A DNA stretch of 64,000 nt from Chamaecrista fasciculata (Eukaryota > Streptophyta > Magnoliopsida > Fabales > Fabaceae), in assembly GCA_003254925.1 (NCBI GenBank), contig QANZ01045600.1, positions 148,764-212,763 of the forward strand, written 5' to 3'. Of this stretch, positions 22,153 through 34,215 are shown piece by piece (position 1 is the stretch's first letter; each line of letters starts with the position of its first letter). The position numbers were made by a program, and so were the translations under genes. The notes beneath the pieces were generated by a model. The model was not told the origin of the DNA, searched no databases, and saw nothing but the letters and a program-made list of their open reading frames with translations.

Positions 22153-23275
22153 TCTTTTTTTTTTTTGGGGTCTAAACATGAAATTCCATGGAGGAAAACC
22201 AGAAATAGCAACCCGAAAAATACAACGGGGTGGACAAGGGAGCCTGACAAGGGACAAGGAAGACAATACATAGCAACCCTTAGCTCCTAGAGTCCTAATG
22301 GAACAACCATCAAGCAAAAAACCTGGCAACACACCAGGAGAGAAATGGAATTACAACAGCTACAAATTAATAAGGAAAAGTAGAACGACACACAAGTTTA
22401 TCTTCAATCAAGGCAGCACGAATGCGCACAGGGTTCAGCCACGTCCAAAACCATGGGAGGTTATCCTTGAGCGCCATTTTCGCCACCAAATCTGCAACCT
22501 TGTTTGTGTTTCTTCTAACCCATTTCAATTTAATATGGGGATTACGTGACAACAACAGTTTAATATCATAAGTCCTAGACTGAATTTGCCAAGGGATTGT
22601 CGAGGAAGTGCAAGCATTTACCACCTCTGCACAATCAGACTCCACAACAATTGGACATTTATCCAACGCAACAACAAAAATCATAGCCTCTCTCACCACC
22701 ACAGCTTCAACAACAATAGGACAACAAGAAGGATAACTGATAGATGAACCTGTGAGCATGACACCCTTATCGTCCCTGACAATGACAGCAGAAGCTGCCC
22801 CTGCAACTGTTAGCATCAAAGGAGGCATCCACATTGATCTTAATGGTCCCTACATCTGGGGGTGACCAAGATTGGGCTGCTAGATTTTGCCTAGTGGAAC
22901 ATATGTTACCCTGCTCATCAGCCAACCTATTGCCATTTGCCCTAAAAAATTCAAAATTTGCATCATAAGCCACCAAAATAACATGTTGAGGGTTAACATT
23001 TTTTGCCTAAAAAACAAGACTATTCCTAGCAATCCAAATACTCCACAGCAAGTTAAGAAACAGTCCCACCTGACCGTCAAAGTCATCATTCCTCCTATTT
23101 TTAATGATATCAAGTCTGGACTCTATCCATTTTTTCAAATTCAAAGCACCTTGATTTCTCACATCCCATTGAAAGGAGGATCCAAACCACACCGCATGGG
23201 CGCGCATTTGGTGAACAGATGTTCAAGTGTCTCCAGTTCATAGTAGCAAATGGGGCATAAAGAGCAATGCCCCAT
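22153..23275 (-). mobile_element. 3' end of a LINE (L1-like) retrotransposon, 5' truncated and frameshifted
   Basis: Reading on the minus strand, a zinc-binding zf-RVT motif comes first (LCPICYYELETLEHLFTKC, about 23250-23195). A linker with LLWSIWIARNSLVF follows. Then comes an RNase H domain beginning PPDVGTIKINVDASFD and continuing VESDCAEVVNACTSS and KLKWVRRNTNKVADLVAKMA. These pieces lie in different frames, so the protein is broken. The element ends in an A-run (minus strand, about 22166-22155), the usual LINE tail. The reverse transcriptase and endonuclease are absent, a common result of aborted reverse transcription. No clear target duplication was found. Confidence 0.85.
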
Positions 23276-23770
23276 ACCAAAAATAAATTATTTATTTTAA
23301 ATTTTCTTCAAATCTAAATTTAGATCCAAAATTCAACTATTTGTCAAATACAAAAATGAGATTGAATTTGATATATCGCGAATATAAATCCAAAGACAAG
23401 GATAATATTTTTTTGAGTACAAGACTAGAGATAATGATACTAGACCCTACTCTCCAACGTTTGTACAGGTAAAATCAACCAAAAGATTTAAGTGTCATTC
23501 AAACATATAAAAAAATGGCCATGCTTCATACATAGTTGTTTCAAAAGCCATCTAAACATACTTAACATCTAAAATTGAAACATATCAAGAGGCCATTAGC
23601 AGTCACATCAACAACATTTGTGCATTGGCATCCAATTAGCAGAGAAGTGAGTATGCCATTGATCCAAATCTCTACATCAATAAGTACAGCAAAGACAGCA
23701 GGAGTGAATACGTAAGAAAAAGAAAGTAGAAATTTTGTTTAGGCCATAACAACATTGCAGATCTATCATT

Positions 23771-25878
23771 CTAGTCTTGCTCAGCATCTTCTATTTCTTC
23801 ATCCTCTGGTACTCCACGAAGGTAGAGAACATTGTTACATCTAGAAATACAAAGAATGAAATAAGACTTAATAATTCCAGTTAAGCAATTAATTGTACAC
23901 TTTTTAAAGAGGCTAATGACCTATTCAAACAACCTAAAATTATAAAATGAGAATTTAGACATGGTTAATTTGACCTCCTAAAAATATTAGAATTACTCTC
24001 AAAATTTGTATGTATGGTAATAAAAATACTTCAATACAAATTTCAAAAAAAATCCAAAGATGAATTCAACCTCTTCAGGTTGAGATCTTCATAGACAAGA
24101 CCAAGGAGCACTTACACATACTTGGTTTCTAGAGTCATGTTTGATAGTTTGATACAAGTCTGATCTCTGATATACAAACAACGCCAAAATGTCCCTCTTC
24201 CCTCACAACATTCTCTCACTCTATTTTTTTTAAGAGAATTTTTCTACTCTTTATTTTTTTGTCAACCGACTCTTGCATTTTCTGTCCTTAATTTGTATTT
24301 GATTGTTAAATATCTAATAATATAAATGCAATATGGAATGAAATAATGAGGACATGAGATACAATGGTGGTTTTGAACGGAATGAAGGCAGGTTACCAGC
24401 CTTTTCGTTATCTCATTCCGTGCTGTCTAACTTGCTACATGATTTAAATGCCACATACCTTGTCTTCTAGCTGACGGATTGTATTAGAAATCAAAGAGAA
24501 ACGTTGACATCATTGGCAATATGCTGAGATTTTATTTACAAGTGGTAGCAAAAGATGAAAGCTACTAACAAATAGTATCACCAACACAGGTAGGTACCTG
24601 ATTAAAATTTCTCCAAGATTTCCTGTAAACTGTCCTTCTATGTACTCTTCAGTGTTGGCAAGCTGCAGATAAAGTTCACATGAAAATCAAAGTTAGCAAC
24701 TTTAATCTCAAATCTGTCTGTAAATGTAACACTTAAACAAAAAAAGTTTGACTTAGATATAAACATTTATAGAGGTTATGTACATGTGTCAAACAATTTG
24801 AATATTAATTCATTAAATCCGCCAAAAAAGAACAATTCTGATATCTACAGACAACAAAGCAGTCATGAGCCATATGAGTCAGCACCATGTGTTCCTCTCA
24901 GCTTTGGGGATGATATATGGCTATTTTGCTTACTTAAGGTTTTCTACGTCATTAAGGATACAGTGTTTGCTTTTGGAATTTGATTTGTAAAGCAATTTCT
25001 TCTATCTAGTCAGTTTTCTTTGTCAATGAGCCACTAGTTTCAATGTTGTAAATTCCATTGACAAAATATTTTAAAGCTATTCTATTTTCATTTCAATTTC
25101 AATCCTCTTTCTTCTTTTATGCTCAATTCACCTTCAGTTTTGTAAATAATAGTGGTTGAGTTCGACATCACAAATTGTCTTGCGCTGTTATTTGATGATT
25201 GAGCCACTGGTCAAGTCCTATTCTATGAGAGCAGGTAAAATATGATGTTTTGAACTTCGCTTACAAGGCCACTGGCCACATAAAATAATTCAATAAACAA
25301 GAACAAACATTCAATAATTGAAATTGATAGAGAAATGCACCTGCAAGTTCATATAGGAATCAACTGATACGAGGAAACCTGAAAAACAAATTAAATTAAA
25401 ATTAAAATTCTTAAGTACCAATTACTAAAATCATAAAAACAACTGATTAGGAATCAACTGCAAGTTCATATAGGAATCAACTGATACGAGAAAACCTGAA
25501 AAACAAATTAAATTAAAATTAAAATTGTTAAGTACCAATTACTAAAATCATAAAAACAACTGATTAGGATCATACCCTTATACTCCATTCCCCATTTTAG
25601 TTTTACAATCACAGGCTTCCCAGTCAAGTTGTTCAAGAAGGGCTTGGGATTAACTGGTATAGTCTGCAGATTTTGAGGGGAAACATAGTTAGAATAGAAA
25701 CCATTTATCCGTGAGAGCTCGAGATGGCCGTTATGCTCATTACTAAACCTGTTGAAGAGATAAAATATAACCAAAGTATATCTTTTTGATCATTCGAAAT
25801 TCAGAGGGAAGCGAAAGTAGAAGTAAAATTAAGAAACAAAGAACAAAATGGATCAAAGAAAATACTCACAGCAGCCAT
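23771..25878 (-). CDS. Small nuclear ribonucleoprotein SmF
   Basis: Five coding exons join in frame on the minus strand: 25878-25870 (MAA), 25663-25576, 25378-25341, 24662-24598 and 23840-23771. The product is 89 residues, the usual size for plant SmF. It has the Sm1 part ([40 protein letters not shown]) and the Sm2 part ([20 protein letters not shown]), ending in an acidic tail. SmF is one of seven Sm proteins that ring the U-rich site of U1, U2, U4 and U5 snRNAs in the spliceosome. All junctions have GT-AG ends and no stop. An extra copy of exon 3 lies at 25495-25458 but lacks a donor. The 5' leader is GC-rich, with a telo-box AAACCCTAA on the minus strand at 26107-26115. Confidence 0.93.
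25342..25575. repeat. 117-bp tandem duplication containing SmF exon 3
   Basis: Two near-identical units repeat with a period of 117 bases. Each contains the 38-base exon and its acceptor. The exon copy nearer the gene start (25495-25458) reads CAG followed by TT instead of GT, so it has no donor at its natural end. The other copy keeps CAG/GTGCAT. Few differences separate the units, which points to a recent event. Confidence 0.85.
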
Positions 25879-26223
25879 CGCAGACGAGAGAAGAAATGCT
25901 ACGCGTAGAAAATACTCACAGCCGATGATTGGAGTTCAGACAAACCGACGACGTGAAGCTGACGACTGGACGAAGATGACGCGACGACGACGACGGGACG
26001 ATGACCGGAAGCCGACGACGGGAAGCAAGGACGACGAGACAAACGCGAAGGAAGGAGAAGGAGGCAAGTCGCAAGTCTGATTGTGAATGAGGAAGGGAAT
26101 TAGGCGTTAGGGTTTTTGATTTTTTTTTTTTTGGTGTTTTTGGAGTTGAAAACAAAAAAAAAATCCGTATTGAGCCTTTTTTTAAAAAAACAAAAAAGCT
26201 TGAAAAAAAAAATATACAAGATC

Positions 26224-26356
26224 GGTAAGATCGTATCGTACGATCTTACCAATCTTACGAACAAACAAGCGATTTTGCTCCGATCTTGGTCAAAATCGGT
26301 CCTGCATCCGATTTAACTAGGATTGGTCTTGCAAGATCGTAAGATCTTACGATCTT
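26224..26356. repeat. Pair of perfect palindromes built on GTAAGATC
   Basis: GGTAAGATCGTA and TACGATCTTACC (26224-26250) form a perfect 12-bp stem with a 3-base loop. AAGATCGTAAGATCTTACGA plus TCTT (26333-26356) is a 24-bp perfect palindrome. The same words recur between them. They may be the worn ends of a fold-back element or a cruciform-forming site. Confidence 0.6.
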
Positions 26357-26432
26357 ACAATTTAAATCTAGATCTTGACTGCCTTAATTAGAGTTTCTTT
26401 TAAATTTATCACCAGATTTTCTTTCTTTTTTC

Positions 26433-26700
26433 GAGCAAACCCTCTTTTTGGTCCCTCAATTGTGACTGAGTCGAGGATTTGGTCTCTCAATTGTAGGAAA
26501 CCACAACTCAGTCCCTCAATTGTACAATCCCATTAACGTTTTGGTCCCTCAGGTCTGGTCCGTTAGTGATGGAGCTGTTAAGTCATGACTTGTCACCGTT
26601 ATCTGCTTAGGTGGCCGTTAAATGCTTAGTTGGCATGCCAAATAAATATCCAACTCATTTTCCCTTGCCACCTCATTAAAATCAAAATCAAACCAAAATG
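26433..26700 (+). repeat. Left TIR of the MuDR-like MULE
   Basis: It opens with GAGCAAACC and has three spaced copies of GTCCCTCAATTGT or a near variant, then GGTCCGTTAGTGATGGAGC and GTTGGCATGC. The same order occurs inverted at 38220-38488. Confidence 0.88.
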
Positions 26701-26870
26701 AGAGCAAACCTTCCATCTTCAATTAAAATCGATTAGCGTGCGTTTTGCTTCATTCCAAACCCTAGAACCTGAAAATCAAACCTTCCATCTTCGCATGTTC
26801 ATCTTCCACCTTCTTCGTCGCTCATCTCGTTTATCTTGCACCTTCGTCACTCACATTGTTCTACCCTAAG

Positions 26871-28018
26871 ATGAGTTGCAGTTGCAGAAAAGAGACTGAA
26901 GCAAGTTCTTGGTCGCGAAAGAAAGAAAGCAATCGTCACCAATCTCACCCATCTGAAGCAAGTTCTAGCTTAGGAAGAATACTTTTTTCTAAATGTGGAA
27001 GAAGAGCAGTGGTGTTGACATCATATACAAAAAAGAACAAGCATAGAAAATTTTTTAGATGCCCATTTTACCTGGTGAGATGTTTATTGTTGTTGAATTT
27101 GTGTACAATCTTGGTTTCCAGAAAAATCTTGCTATCAGAGACAATATTTTTTTATTGTTGTTAAATTGGTGTCAATTCGTTTTTTTATTATTGTTGTTAA
27201 TCTTGCTATCAAAGAAAAATCTTGTTGTTAACATATAATGGAAAATAGCTCATTTCCCCTTTTGTTACTTCCCATTTCCTCTGTCCCATTTCCCATCTAT
27301 ACATGAGAGAATTGGTTGTTGAATTTGTGTAGAATGTTAGTGTTCAATTTATTTTTCAAATAGAATTTGTGTAGAATTGGTTGCCTACTAGTTTCAAATA
27401 GTGTTAAATTTATTTTTCCAATGGCATCGACATGTTTCTGAAAGGGATATAGGCAATAGACAGTCCCCTGTAGTTAATTTTATCAGCATTATTGATCTTT
27501 CTCGATTGTCAGCATTATAATTAGCACTGATTAGAATGATGTTGGAGTAGAATTGAAAAAGCTTTCAAGGTTTGTGAATTTGAACTGATTTATACTTTTT
27601 GGTATTAGGATCACTAATATAACATATATGAGACTGATATCACCATGTATGTTATATGTTGGCTTTGTATGTTATATTAGTGATCCTGATATATTTATAA
27701 TATCTATTACAGAATTGTAAACTTCCAGTGATTGTAAGTTTAACAAAATTAATTTATTTTTATGATGTTCTTATGCAGGATAAGAATGATTGTGAGTTTT
27801 TCAAATGGGTAGATGAGGTTGATGAAGTAGCTGAGGATGAAGAACTTGCAATTGAATCTAAGGCTCAGACACTTCCAGTTGAGGATACATTGCCTTCCTT
27901 AAAAATGAGGAAGACATTGTTTAAACTTGAGCATGACTTGATGAGATTGAAGATGGTTATTACCATTTTAGTTGCTATTATTGCAATGCTTTTGTATCAC
28001 ATAATTATGCATATGTAA
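26871..28018 (+). CDS. GRF-type zinc-finger protein with C-terminal membrane anchor, MULE-borne
   Basis: Two exons, 26871-27074 and 27779-28018, join in frame (donor GTGAGA, acceptor GCAG) to give 147 residues. Residues ~38-85 match a GRF zinc finger: SKCGRRAVVLTSYT, HRKFFRCP, then CEFFKWVDE. The first ligand of the usual CxCG is Ser here (SKCG), so zinc binding may be weakened. After an acidic stretch come a short helical segment and a hydrophobic C-terminal anchor, MVITILVAIIAMLLYHII. The layout resembles the plant family annotated as At4g04775-like, whose role is unknown. The gene begins just inside the MULE left TIR and faces the transposase remnant. The ATG was chosen because the earlier in-frame codon at 26856 is TTG. 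The stop lies 86 bases before the nested retroelement. Confidence 0.75.
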
Positions 28019-28104
28019 TATATGGGATGTATTTTGAGTTGCATTATTAGCTTATAAATGGTACTTAAATTTAAACTTCACAGACCATCAAACTTCATTG
28101 AAAT

Positions 28105-28432
28105 TGATGAACCAGGATTTGGCCGAGGGTCGTTTCCCGGTTCGCTGCAAGATTTTTCTGCAAGACAATGAACCACAGGGGGGTCCCCCTGTGATTCACC
28201 TCCGAAGCTTAAGTTAGTAAGAGTATGAGCTAGCATGAGTAGCGTGTGAGTAATGAGTTACGTACCTTTCATAGGGTTACCATCTTGTATTTATAGGCTT
28301 ATTGAGGAGAGTCCCAACCCAACCAACTTCCTTGATTGTAGAAGAGATATCTTGAGTGATATGGGAGGTGAATCATTGGGCCAAGGGCATCTTCTGCCAA
28401 TTGGGCCTCCTAATTTATTGGGCCTATTATCA
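28105..28432 (-). repeat. 3' LTR of the non-coding LTR element
   Basis: On the minus strand it begins TGATAATAGGCCC and ends CCTGGTTCATCA, with TATAAATA at 28295-28288. It contains a 16-base GC-rich palindrome, ACAGGGGGGTCCCCCTGT-like, near 28176-28193. Confidence 0.9.
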
Positions 28433-31400
28433 CTAGTCCCAACAAAAGAAGTGAAGCTCTGTCCCCATGAGATGTGTCCCCCCGAGTGGATGATAGATAC
28501 AACGTTTTTCGTTGGTTTGTTTTGAGGCGCTTTGTCCTTCCATTTCTGGTGCTTGGGCGTTTATCCTGATTAGGATTGATTCAAGATGTGCTTTGCACTG
28601 CCTGTGCATCTTTGTTGCTTGGGCGCTCACGCGCTTTGATCTCCTTAGCGGCGTCGTGCTATTTGGGCGTTCTTGCCTGCCTAAAGGCTTCCTTGGCCCG
28701 ATTATTGTCTTGCCATGAACTTTGTCATTTGGACATAGTCAGATATTTGGGTTATTACCACTAGTCCCTTCGAAAGAAGTGAGATTGTGTCCCCACGAGG
28801 GGAGTCCCGCTTAACGACGCTGTCGTTCGCTTATGATTTCTTGATGGCGCCATTGGCGTCCTCGTTCCGTTTGGAGATTTTCATGTTCATAGCCTCATGA
28901 CTTACGGCGTCCATGATTTTGGCGCGCTCGCTGGGGAGGTTTGAGACTTAGATTCTCCTGAAGACCTTGGCGGTCTTTGTGTTAGGTTGCCATGCTTTCC
29001 ATGAAGTCGCTGGGACTTAATTATGAGGGCGATGGCCCGTAGTCGTGGGTAAGGACGCCATGCCTTCCACGAGGGTTCTGGGACCCAAAGTTGATGTTTG
29101 ATACATGCGCATGTTTTTGTGGCTAGCCTCCCAAGGGATGATGTCCGCATGGGGTGTGGGTGCCATTTTTTAAGATATTTGGGCGCTGGTGCCCCTAACA
29201 TGTTTGTTATTAACTTATGCTTGGTTTACTTTGATTTTCCCTACGTTGCAACGCGTTTTTAACTTGCATTTTCGCGATTCGATCGCTATGTTTATTTGCA
29301 CACTAAGGTGCTGCCTCGCGATGGGCACGCTTCGAGCGTTTTGCGTATCATACGCTAAGTTTTGACTAGTCAACCAAGGGAGGGACGGTCCGCATGGTAG
29401 TGAGTGCCATACTCACAAGGCTCCTTCGAGGGCCTTTTCGCTGCTGTGCCGAGGGCGTCCCCTCGAGCAGCGCTGACTTCATTAACGGTTGAAGGAAAGA
29501 AAGTAGATTTCATTGATATAAAATCTTAATACAATTGGCGCCAGGGCCTTGTTTTGCCTTGTAACTGTAGATTTTTGCCTAATTAGGCTCGGTGTGTGTC
29601 AGGCGCCTGAGGGGGCGTGACTTTTGTTTCCCTCACTGTGAATGTGGATGTTGTTTGGATCGAATTTGTCTGAGGCTTTGTCGCCGATTTTGGCTAGACA
29701 TCTGTCTACTATAATCTCAGTATAAACTGTTAGTTTAATGATAAATGAATCCAGCAAAAGAATTGAGAATAATAATTAATGCTTGCAGCATAACTTTTTA
29801 CATTATTGTTTATTTAGAGTATACCACTCTTCTCCTTTCCATGAAATGCTCCAAGTTGGGAAGCTTTTTTGCCTCACCCTACTGAATATCTGCAAAGTTC
29901 AAAACGCAAAAATTATCAAATGAATTTAATTGCTCAATCATTTTTATGGGGCGCCCATATCCATAGCGGCGCCTCGCGTACTGCGGCGCTTACGCTTACG
30001 ACAACGCCCACGCCGGTGTAAGGATTTCCAAGTGCTGAGAAGTGCCTGAGTTCTTAAATAAAGAAGCTGATGAGTCATCACATAATATTGATGCCAAAAC
30101 AGTGTTTATTAGCATTTATGAGAAAGACTAAAACAATACTGTTTAGCTACGCCTTGCCTTTTGAAAAATAGTACTAAAATCCAGCATTCGATGCGTATTA
30201 TTGTTCAAATAAGTCCAATTCACGTGAAATTGAGCCAAGGGCCAAAAAGGATTTTATATATCCGTTAAGAAATCCAAGAATGAAAGTACCATGATACCTG
30301 ACAGTAATAGTGGTATAATGAATTTGAAGCAAAACCCCTGCTCTTAGTGTAGTCCTTCTCAAGGCTACCCTGTCCTTATGAAATATAATTCAAATGCTCT
30401 TGAAGCATAGATAAGGCGTTAGAAACAACATTGTAAAAGTTGTGCTTAGTGAACTAGAGATTGCTTTAATTAAATTCGACTAGCATTACTATAAAAATAA
30501 AAGTATATATGCAATAGTAAATTAATAGGTGCAATCCTCCTCGTGCTTAACTGAAAAATAAGAGATATACTCCAGCATCATGAATCATGATTGGACATTA
30601 GACAGGTACTATTTGTTAGTAAAACTTTGTGGCATATCCAGAGTATTCAATTTGGAAAGGCATTATATGAAGCGACAATTTCTAGAGGAAAAAATTCCAA
30701 TAGGAGAGCTCCAGAATTTTGTCATGTCACAAATAACTTTATTCCATTCGTGGAGCAAAGGTGTCACCCTGCATGCTGCTGCGTTATAAATCAAGATAAA
30801 TGCAATAGAAGAAACAATAAAGGAAAGCCATGTTGAGCCACACCATTTATGTGGGTCCCACAATCATGACCCATTTGCATCTGTGCCAACCAAGGTATAT
30901 GGCGTTGAATATTTTTTCACAAGCATCCAAGTTGTGATGGCATTACGTATATGGTCACCCGCATTAAGTTTTCACAAAGCAAGTATACATATGTGTGTGG
31001 GGCCCAATGATCCATTAGTGCAAGAAGTAACATGATGGTGGGCTTGGTCCATAGATTTTGGGTTTTACTCGCCGAATATGGCCACCATATTTATACATAC
31101 AAATAAACAAATAGTTGCAAGGATGAAAGTCCATTGAAGCACGCATATACATCATTAAACTTTACCATATAGAAGGAAGAGTGACATAGCATTACATGCT
31201 GTTTAAATTGAGAAAATTAGGGAGAGACTGTGAATTTCCAGTTTAAAAGAAAGCTAGCATGGCTAATCCATCCCATTGGGGCGCCATAACATGCAAACAA
31301 AGGTTTCTCAATTCGAATGAATTAATATATCATATACATGGTGATTGCGTATAACAAATGGATATCAAGTTATGTTTTAGACTCCCAACATGATATAATC

Positions 31401-31460
31401 TCAAACGGATAAGTTAGTAGGCCGACTTATCTGATAAACCACGCTCGTGGCAGCGCCTAT
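28433..31460. other. Interior of the non-coding LTR element, 3' half: no gene recognised
   Basis: From 28433 to about 29700 the sequence is GC-rich, with many GGCGCC and GGGCG words and phrases like CCCCACGAGGGGAGTCCCGC. From 29700 it turns AT-rich and looks like ordinary plant non-coding DNA. A segment at about 29889-29822 (minus strand) is bounded by AG and GT and has one open frame, which is too short to interpret. Confidence 0.6.
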
Positions 31461-31604
31461 ATTCACATTGGCGTCCACGCCCGTATTCATATTGGCGTCC
31501 ACACCTGAATTCATATTGGCGTCTGTGCCTGTATTCCTATTGGCGTTCACGCCCGTATTCATATTGGCGTCTGTGCCTGTATTCCTATTGGCATCCGTGC
31601 TCTC
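31461..31604 (+). repeat. 24-bp minisatellite, six units
   Basis: The unit ATTCATATTGGCGTCCACGC plus CCGT repeats six times with small changes. It is open in one frame and would encode an octapeptide repeat, but there is no context for a gene. It lies inside the non-coding LTR element. Confidence 0.85.
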
Positions 31605-32640
31605 ATCGGCGCCTACACTTACGGCGGTGGCGCCCGTGCCATTGGTGGCAGCTTAATTTAGCATAAACTTGCATTCCGCTTGGTCAGGACCGCCAACCAG
31701 TAACATGGGACCTTTGATAAGGTGCTTGTACGTAGTTGTTATTAGAGCATGGTATTTTATGATAAAATACATTGGAGGTGTGAATTTTCCTCACTAAATC
31801 CTGCATCACTTTATTTCAATAAAAGTGTCCTTCTAAGACAGAAGCGGTTAAGCACATGTACTTAGGTGTATTGAGCAACATGTTAGAGAAAAGGCTCATT
31901 GACCATGTATATCATTGGTAAGAGCAAGATAGAAACGTGATATGAAGAGACAAGCTTTTCTTAAAAGAAAATTTGCGAAAAGGCCATGTGGTATGGCGAT
32001 TCCAAGGATATGACAATGATTAAAAGAGGGGATGTAGTTAAGCTAATCAAACAGCAAGATAGAAATGATGAGCATGTGTATAACATATACTACATACAAA
32101 GGTACAATAATATAATTTATTTCCCCTTATTTTCGCAGCTAAAAATCCGCAGGAATAATTGACTCCAAAGAAAATCCTATTGGAAAACAAGAGAAGATTT
32201 GTAGCAATGATGATAAAATAAAATCCAGAGAATATACATACCCCATACGTGGTATGGTCCTTCACAAAAAATGATGATCAAAGATAAGCTTTTACTTGGT
32301 CTATGTATCCATGCCCATACACACATATATATATATATCCTACTTGTCCAAAAGGACCCAGTAGGTTACTGATTATTCTCACAAGGTGAAAGCATAGGAT
32401 GTCCTTAACACATACTGCAGTTTTTGTCAGAATTCATAAGTCATGAAACTAGCCCCGAGTAAAGTTGGGTATATCACCCAGCCAAGCACTCTAGTTTTAT
32501 CATTTGGGAACTTGTCAATTGATAAAATAGACTCCAAGCAATCATGAAGATACCATTATTAAACATGATTCAAAATAATAACAAAAAACCAGCCAAAAAT
32601 CAAACAAATTTCAAAAGGAACTAGAGGAAACGATTGTACC

Positions 32641-32854
32641 ATGATTGTTGTAAAAACAATAAACTTCCTAGAATGATGATTGTTGTAAAATGATTGTCCA
32701 CACAACAGCGAGAATGTCATTGATCCATGACTTCTATTTTTATTGCCATGATTGTTGGAAAAACAATAAACTTCCTAGAATGATGATTGTTGTAAAATGA
32801 CTGTCCACACAACAGCGAGAATGTCATTGATCCATGACTTCTATTTTTACTGCC
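32641..32854. repeat. 107-bp tandem duplication in the LTR element interior
   Basis: Units 32641-32747 and 32748-32854 are nearly identical (GATTGTTGTAAAAACAATAA against GATTGTTGGAAAAACAATAA). Each carries the short hairpin TTGTT(G/T)AAAAACAA. Confidence 0.9.
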
Positions 32855-33078
32855 TACAAAGAAAATACAAGCAGATAGTCTATTGTTGGTACAAGCATGT
32901 AAATATTTGTATAAAGAGAAAAAGGCAATTATATTTAGAAATAGGCAATTATAGTTAGAAACAGACATGACCGCCATTTGACCAACATATATTAGAGCAT
33001 TTGTAATCACAACACTAGATGTTTGACCCTTGTTAGCCCCTTTTCTCTAATATTTTAGCAGCAAAGGGGAGACAACAA

Positions 33079-33156
33079 CTGCTCACTAAATTAACTTCAT
33101 TGTATATGGTTCCTTTGCTCACTAAATTAATTTCATTGTATATGGTTCCTTAGAGA
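33079..33156. repeat. Short tandem duplication in the LTR element interior
   Basis: GCTCACTAAATTAACTTCAT and the following GTATATGGTTCCTTT are repeated once, with a period of about 39 bases. Confidence 0.8.
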
Positions 33157-33839
33157 ATTCCAGCAGAGAGAAGAGAACTCTTGAGTGAATATAGTATACC
33201 CGAGTCAGCATTTGAATTCTTGAATAGTAAAAACAGTCAATTAAAACAGGGGGGTCGTAGATAGAACTTAACATCCCGTATCATATGAGTTCAATGAGCC
33301 ACCTCGAGGGTGCAACACATATAGCCGTAGGACAGCTAATAAAACAATGAGGGATTATGAGGACTTGGCTTGCATTATGAGCATACTTTGAGAAAAAAGA
33401 ACTCAAGTAAAAGGGGTGAAAGTCGCAATTCACAATCCAGATACTTAAAGAAACATCAAGCAAATTTCCAGCAAGTAAAGAAGTCTAATTTAATCATCAT
33501 TAGCAGTAATATATCACGATTTCAACAGGCGTGAGCTATCTATCCTATTAGGTGCGTAATTGGTGAACATGTATTGCTGAAATTGTGACCAAAATAGCAC
33601 ATTGAAAATTCATAGTTAAAAGGGTTTTGGAAGTATAGCTTATCTCGAAGTGAAGAAGAGCCATTGATGCCGGTGACAGGTTCATTGACGACGGCGACCA
33701 TGGCACAGTGGCTGTTCTACGGAGACGAAGTCAGTACGTCTCCAATAGCCGACATCGTGTAGCAATCGGTACAGACGACGATCTTCAGTTAAGGGTTCTG
33801 CGATTTTTTCTGGCTGTGCGTTTGTGCGTCTTTTTTCTG

Positions 33840-34215
33840 GCCGTTTCTGCGATCATGTTGGGATTTTCCCTCGTCTGCGTTTGCAGCGGCGACGAGGCGA
33901 CGGTGACGGCGATTGGCGAGGTTCTTGAGTCACGACGGCGACGGCGATTTGTGTTAGGGTCGATCTGCGACGGCGAGGGGTTTTGACCCACTGAAATCCA
34001 GCGTCTGCGTTTCTGCGTTTTCTTCCAGTTGAGTGTTGTTGGGATTTTTCCTCGTCGGTGTTTGCAACGGTGGCGAGGCAACGGTGGCGGCTATGGCGAG
34101 GTTTTTGAGTCACGACGGCGATCTGCGCTCAGGTCGATCTGCGGCGGCGAGAAGTTTTTACTCACCAAAATCCAGCCGTTTTGCGTTTTTTGCGTTCTTC
34201 TTCCAGTTAGGGGCT
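33840..34215. repeat. GC-rich ~180-bp tandem duplication near the 5' LTR
   Basis: Two diverged units both run from TTGGGATTTT(C/T)CCTCGTC through GGCGAGGTTNTTGAGTCACG, a GTCGATCTGCG phrase and an ATCCAGC phrase to TCTTCCAGTT. The unit lies just downstream of the primer-binding site in transcription order, where packaging and leader signals sit. Frames in it are Arg-rich and not conserved. Confidence 0.7.

Noticed and set aside
31447..31656. 69-codon frame with repeated LASTPVFI-like units
   Set aside because: It is a 24-bp minisatellite with no start context or homology; kept only as a repeat.
33785..34113. Arg-rich overlapping minus-strand frames near the LARD 5' LTR
   Set aside because: Several frames are open at once because of GC-rich repeats; none is conserved between the two repeat units.
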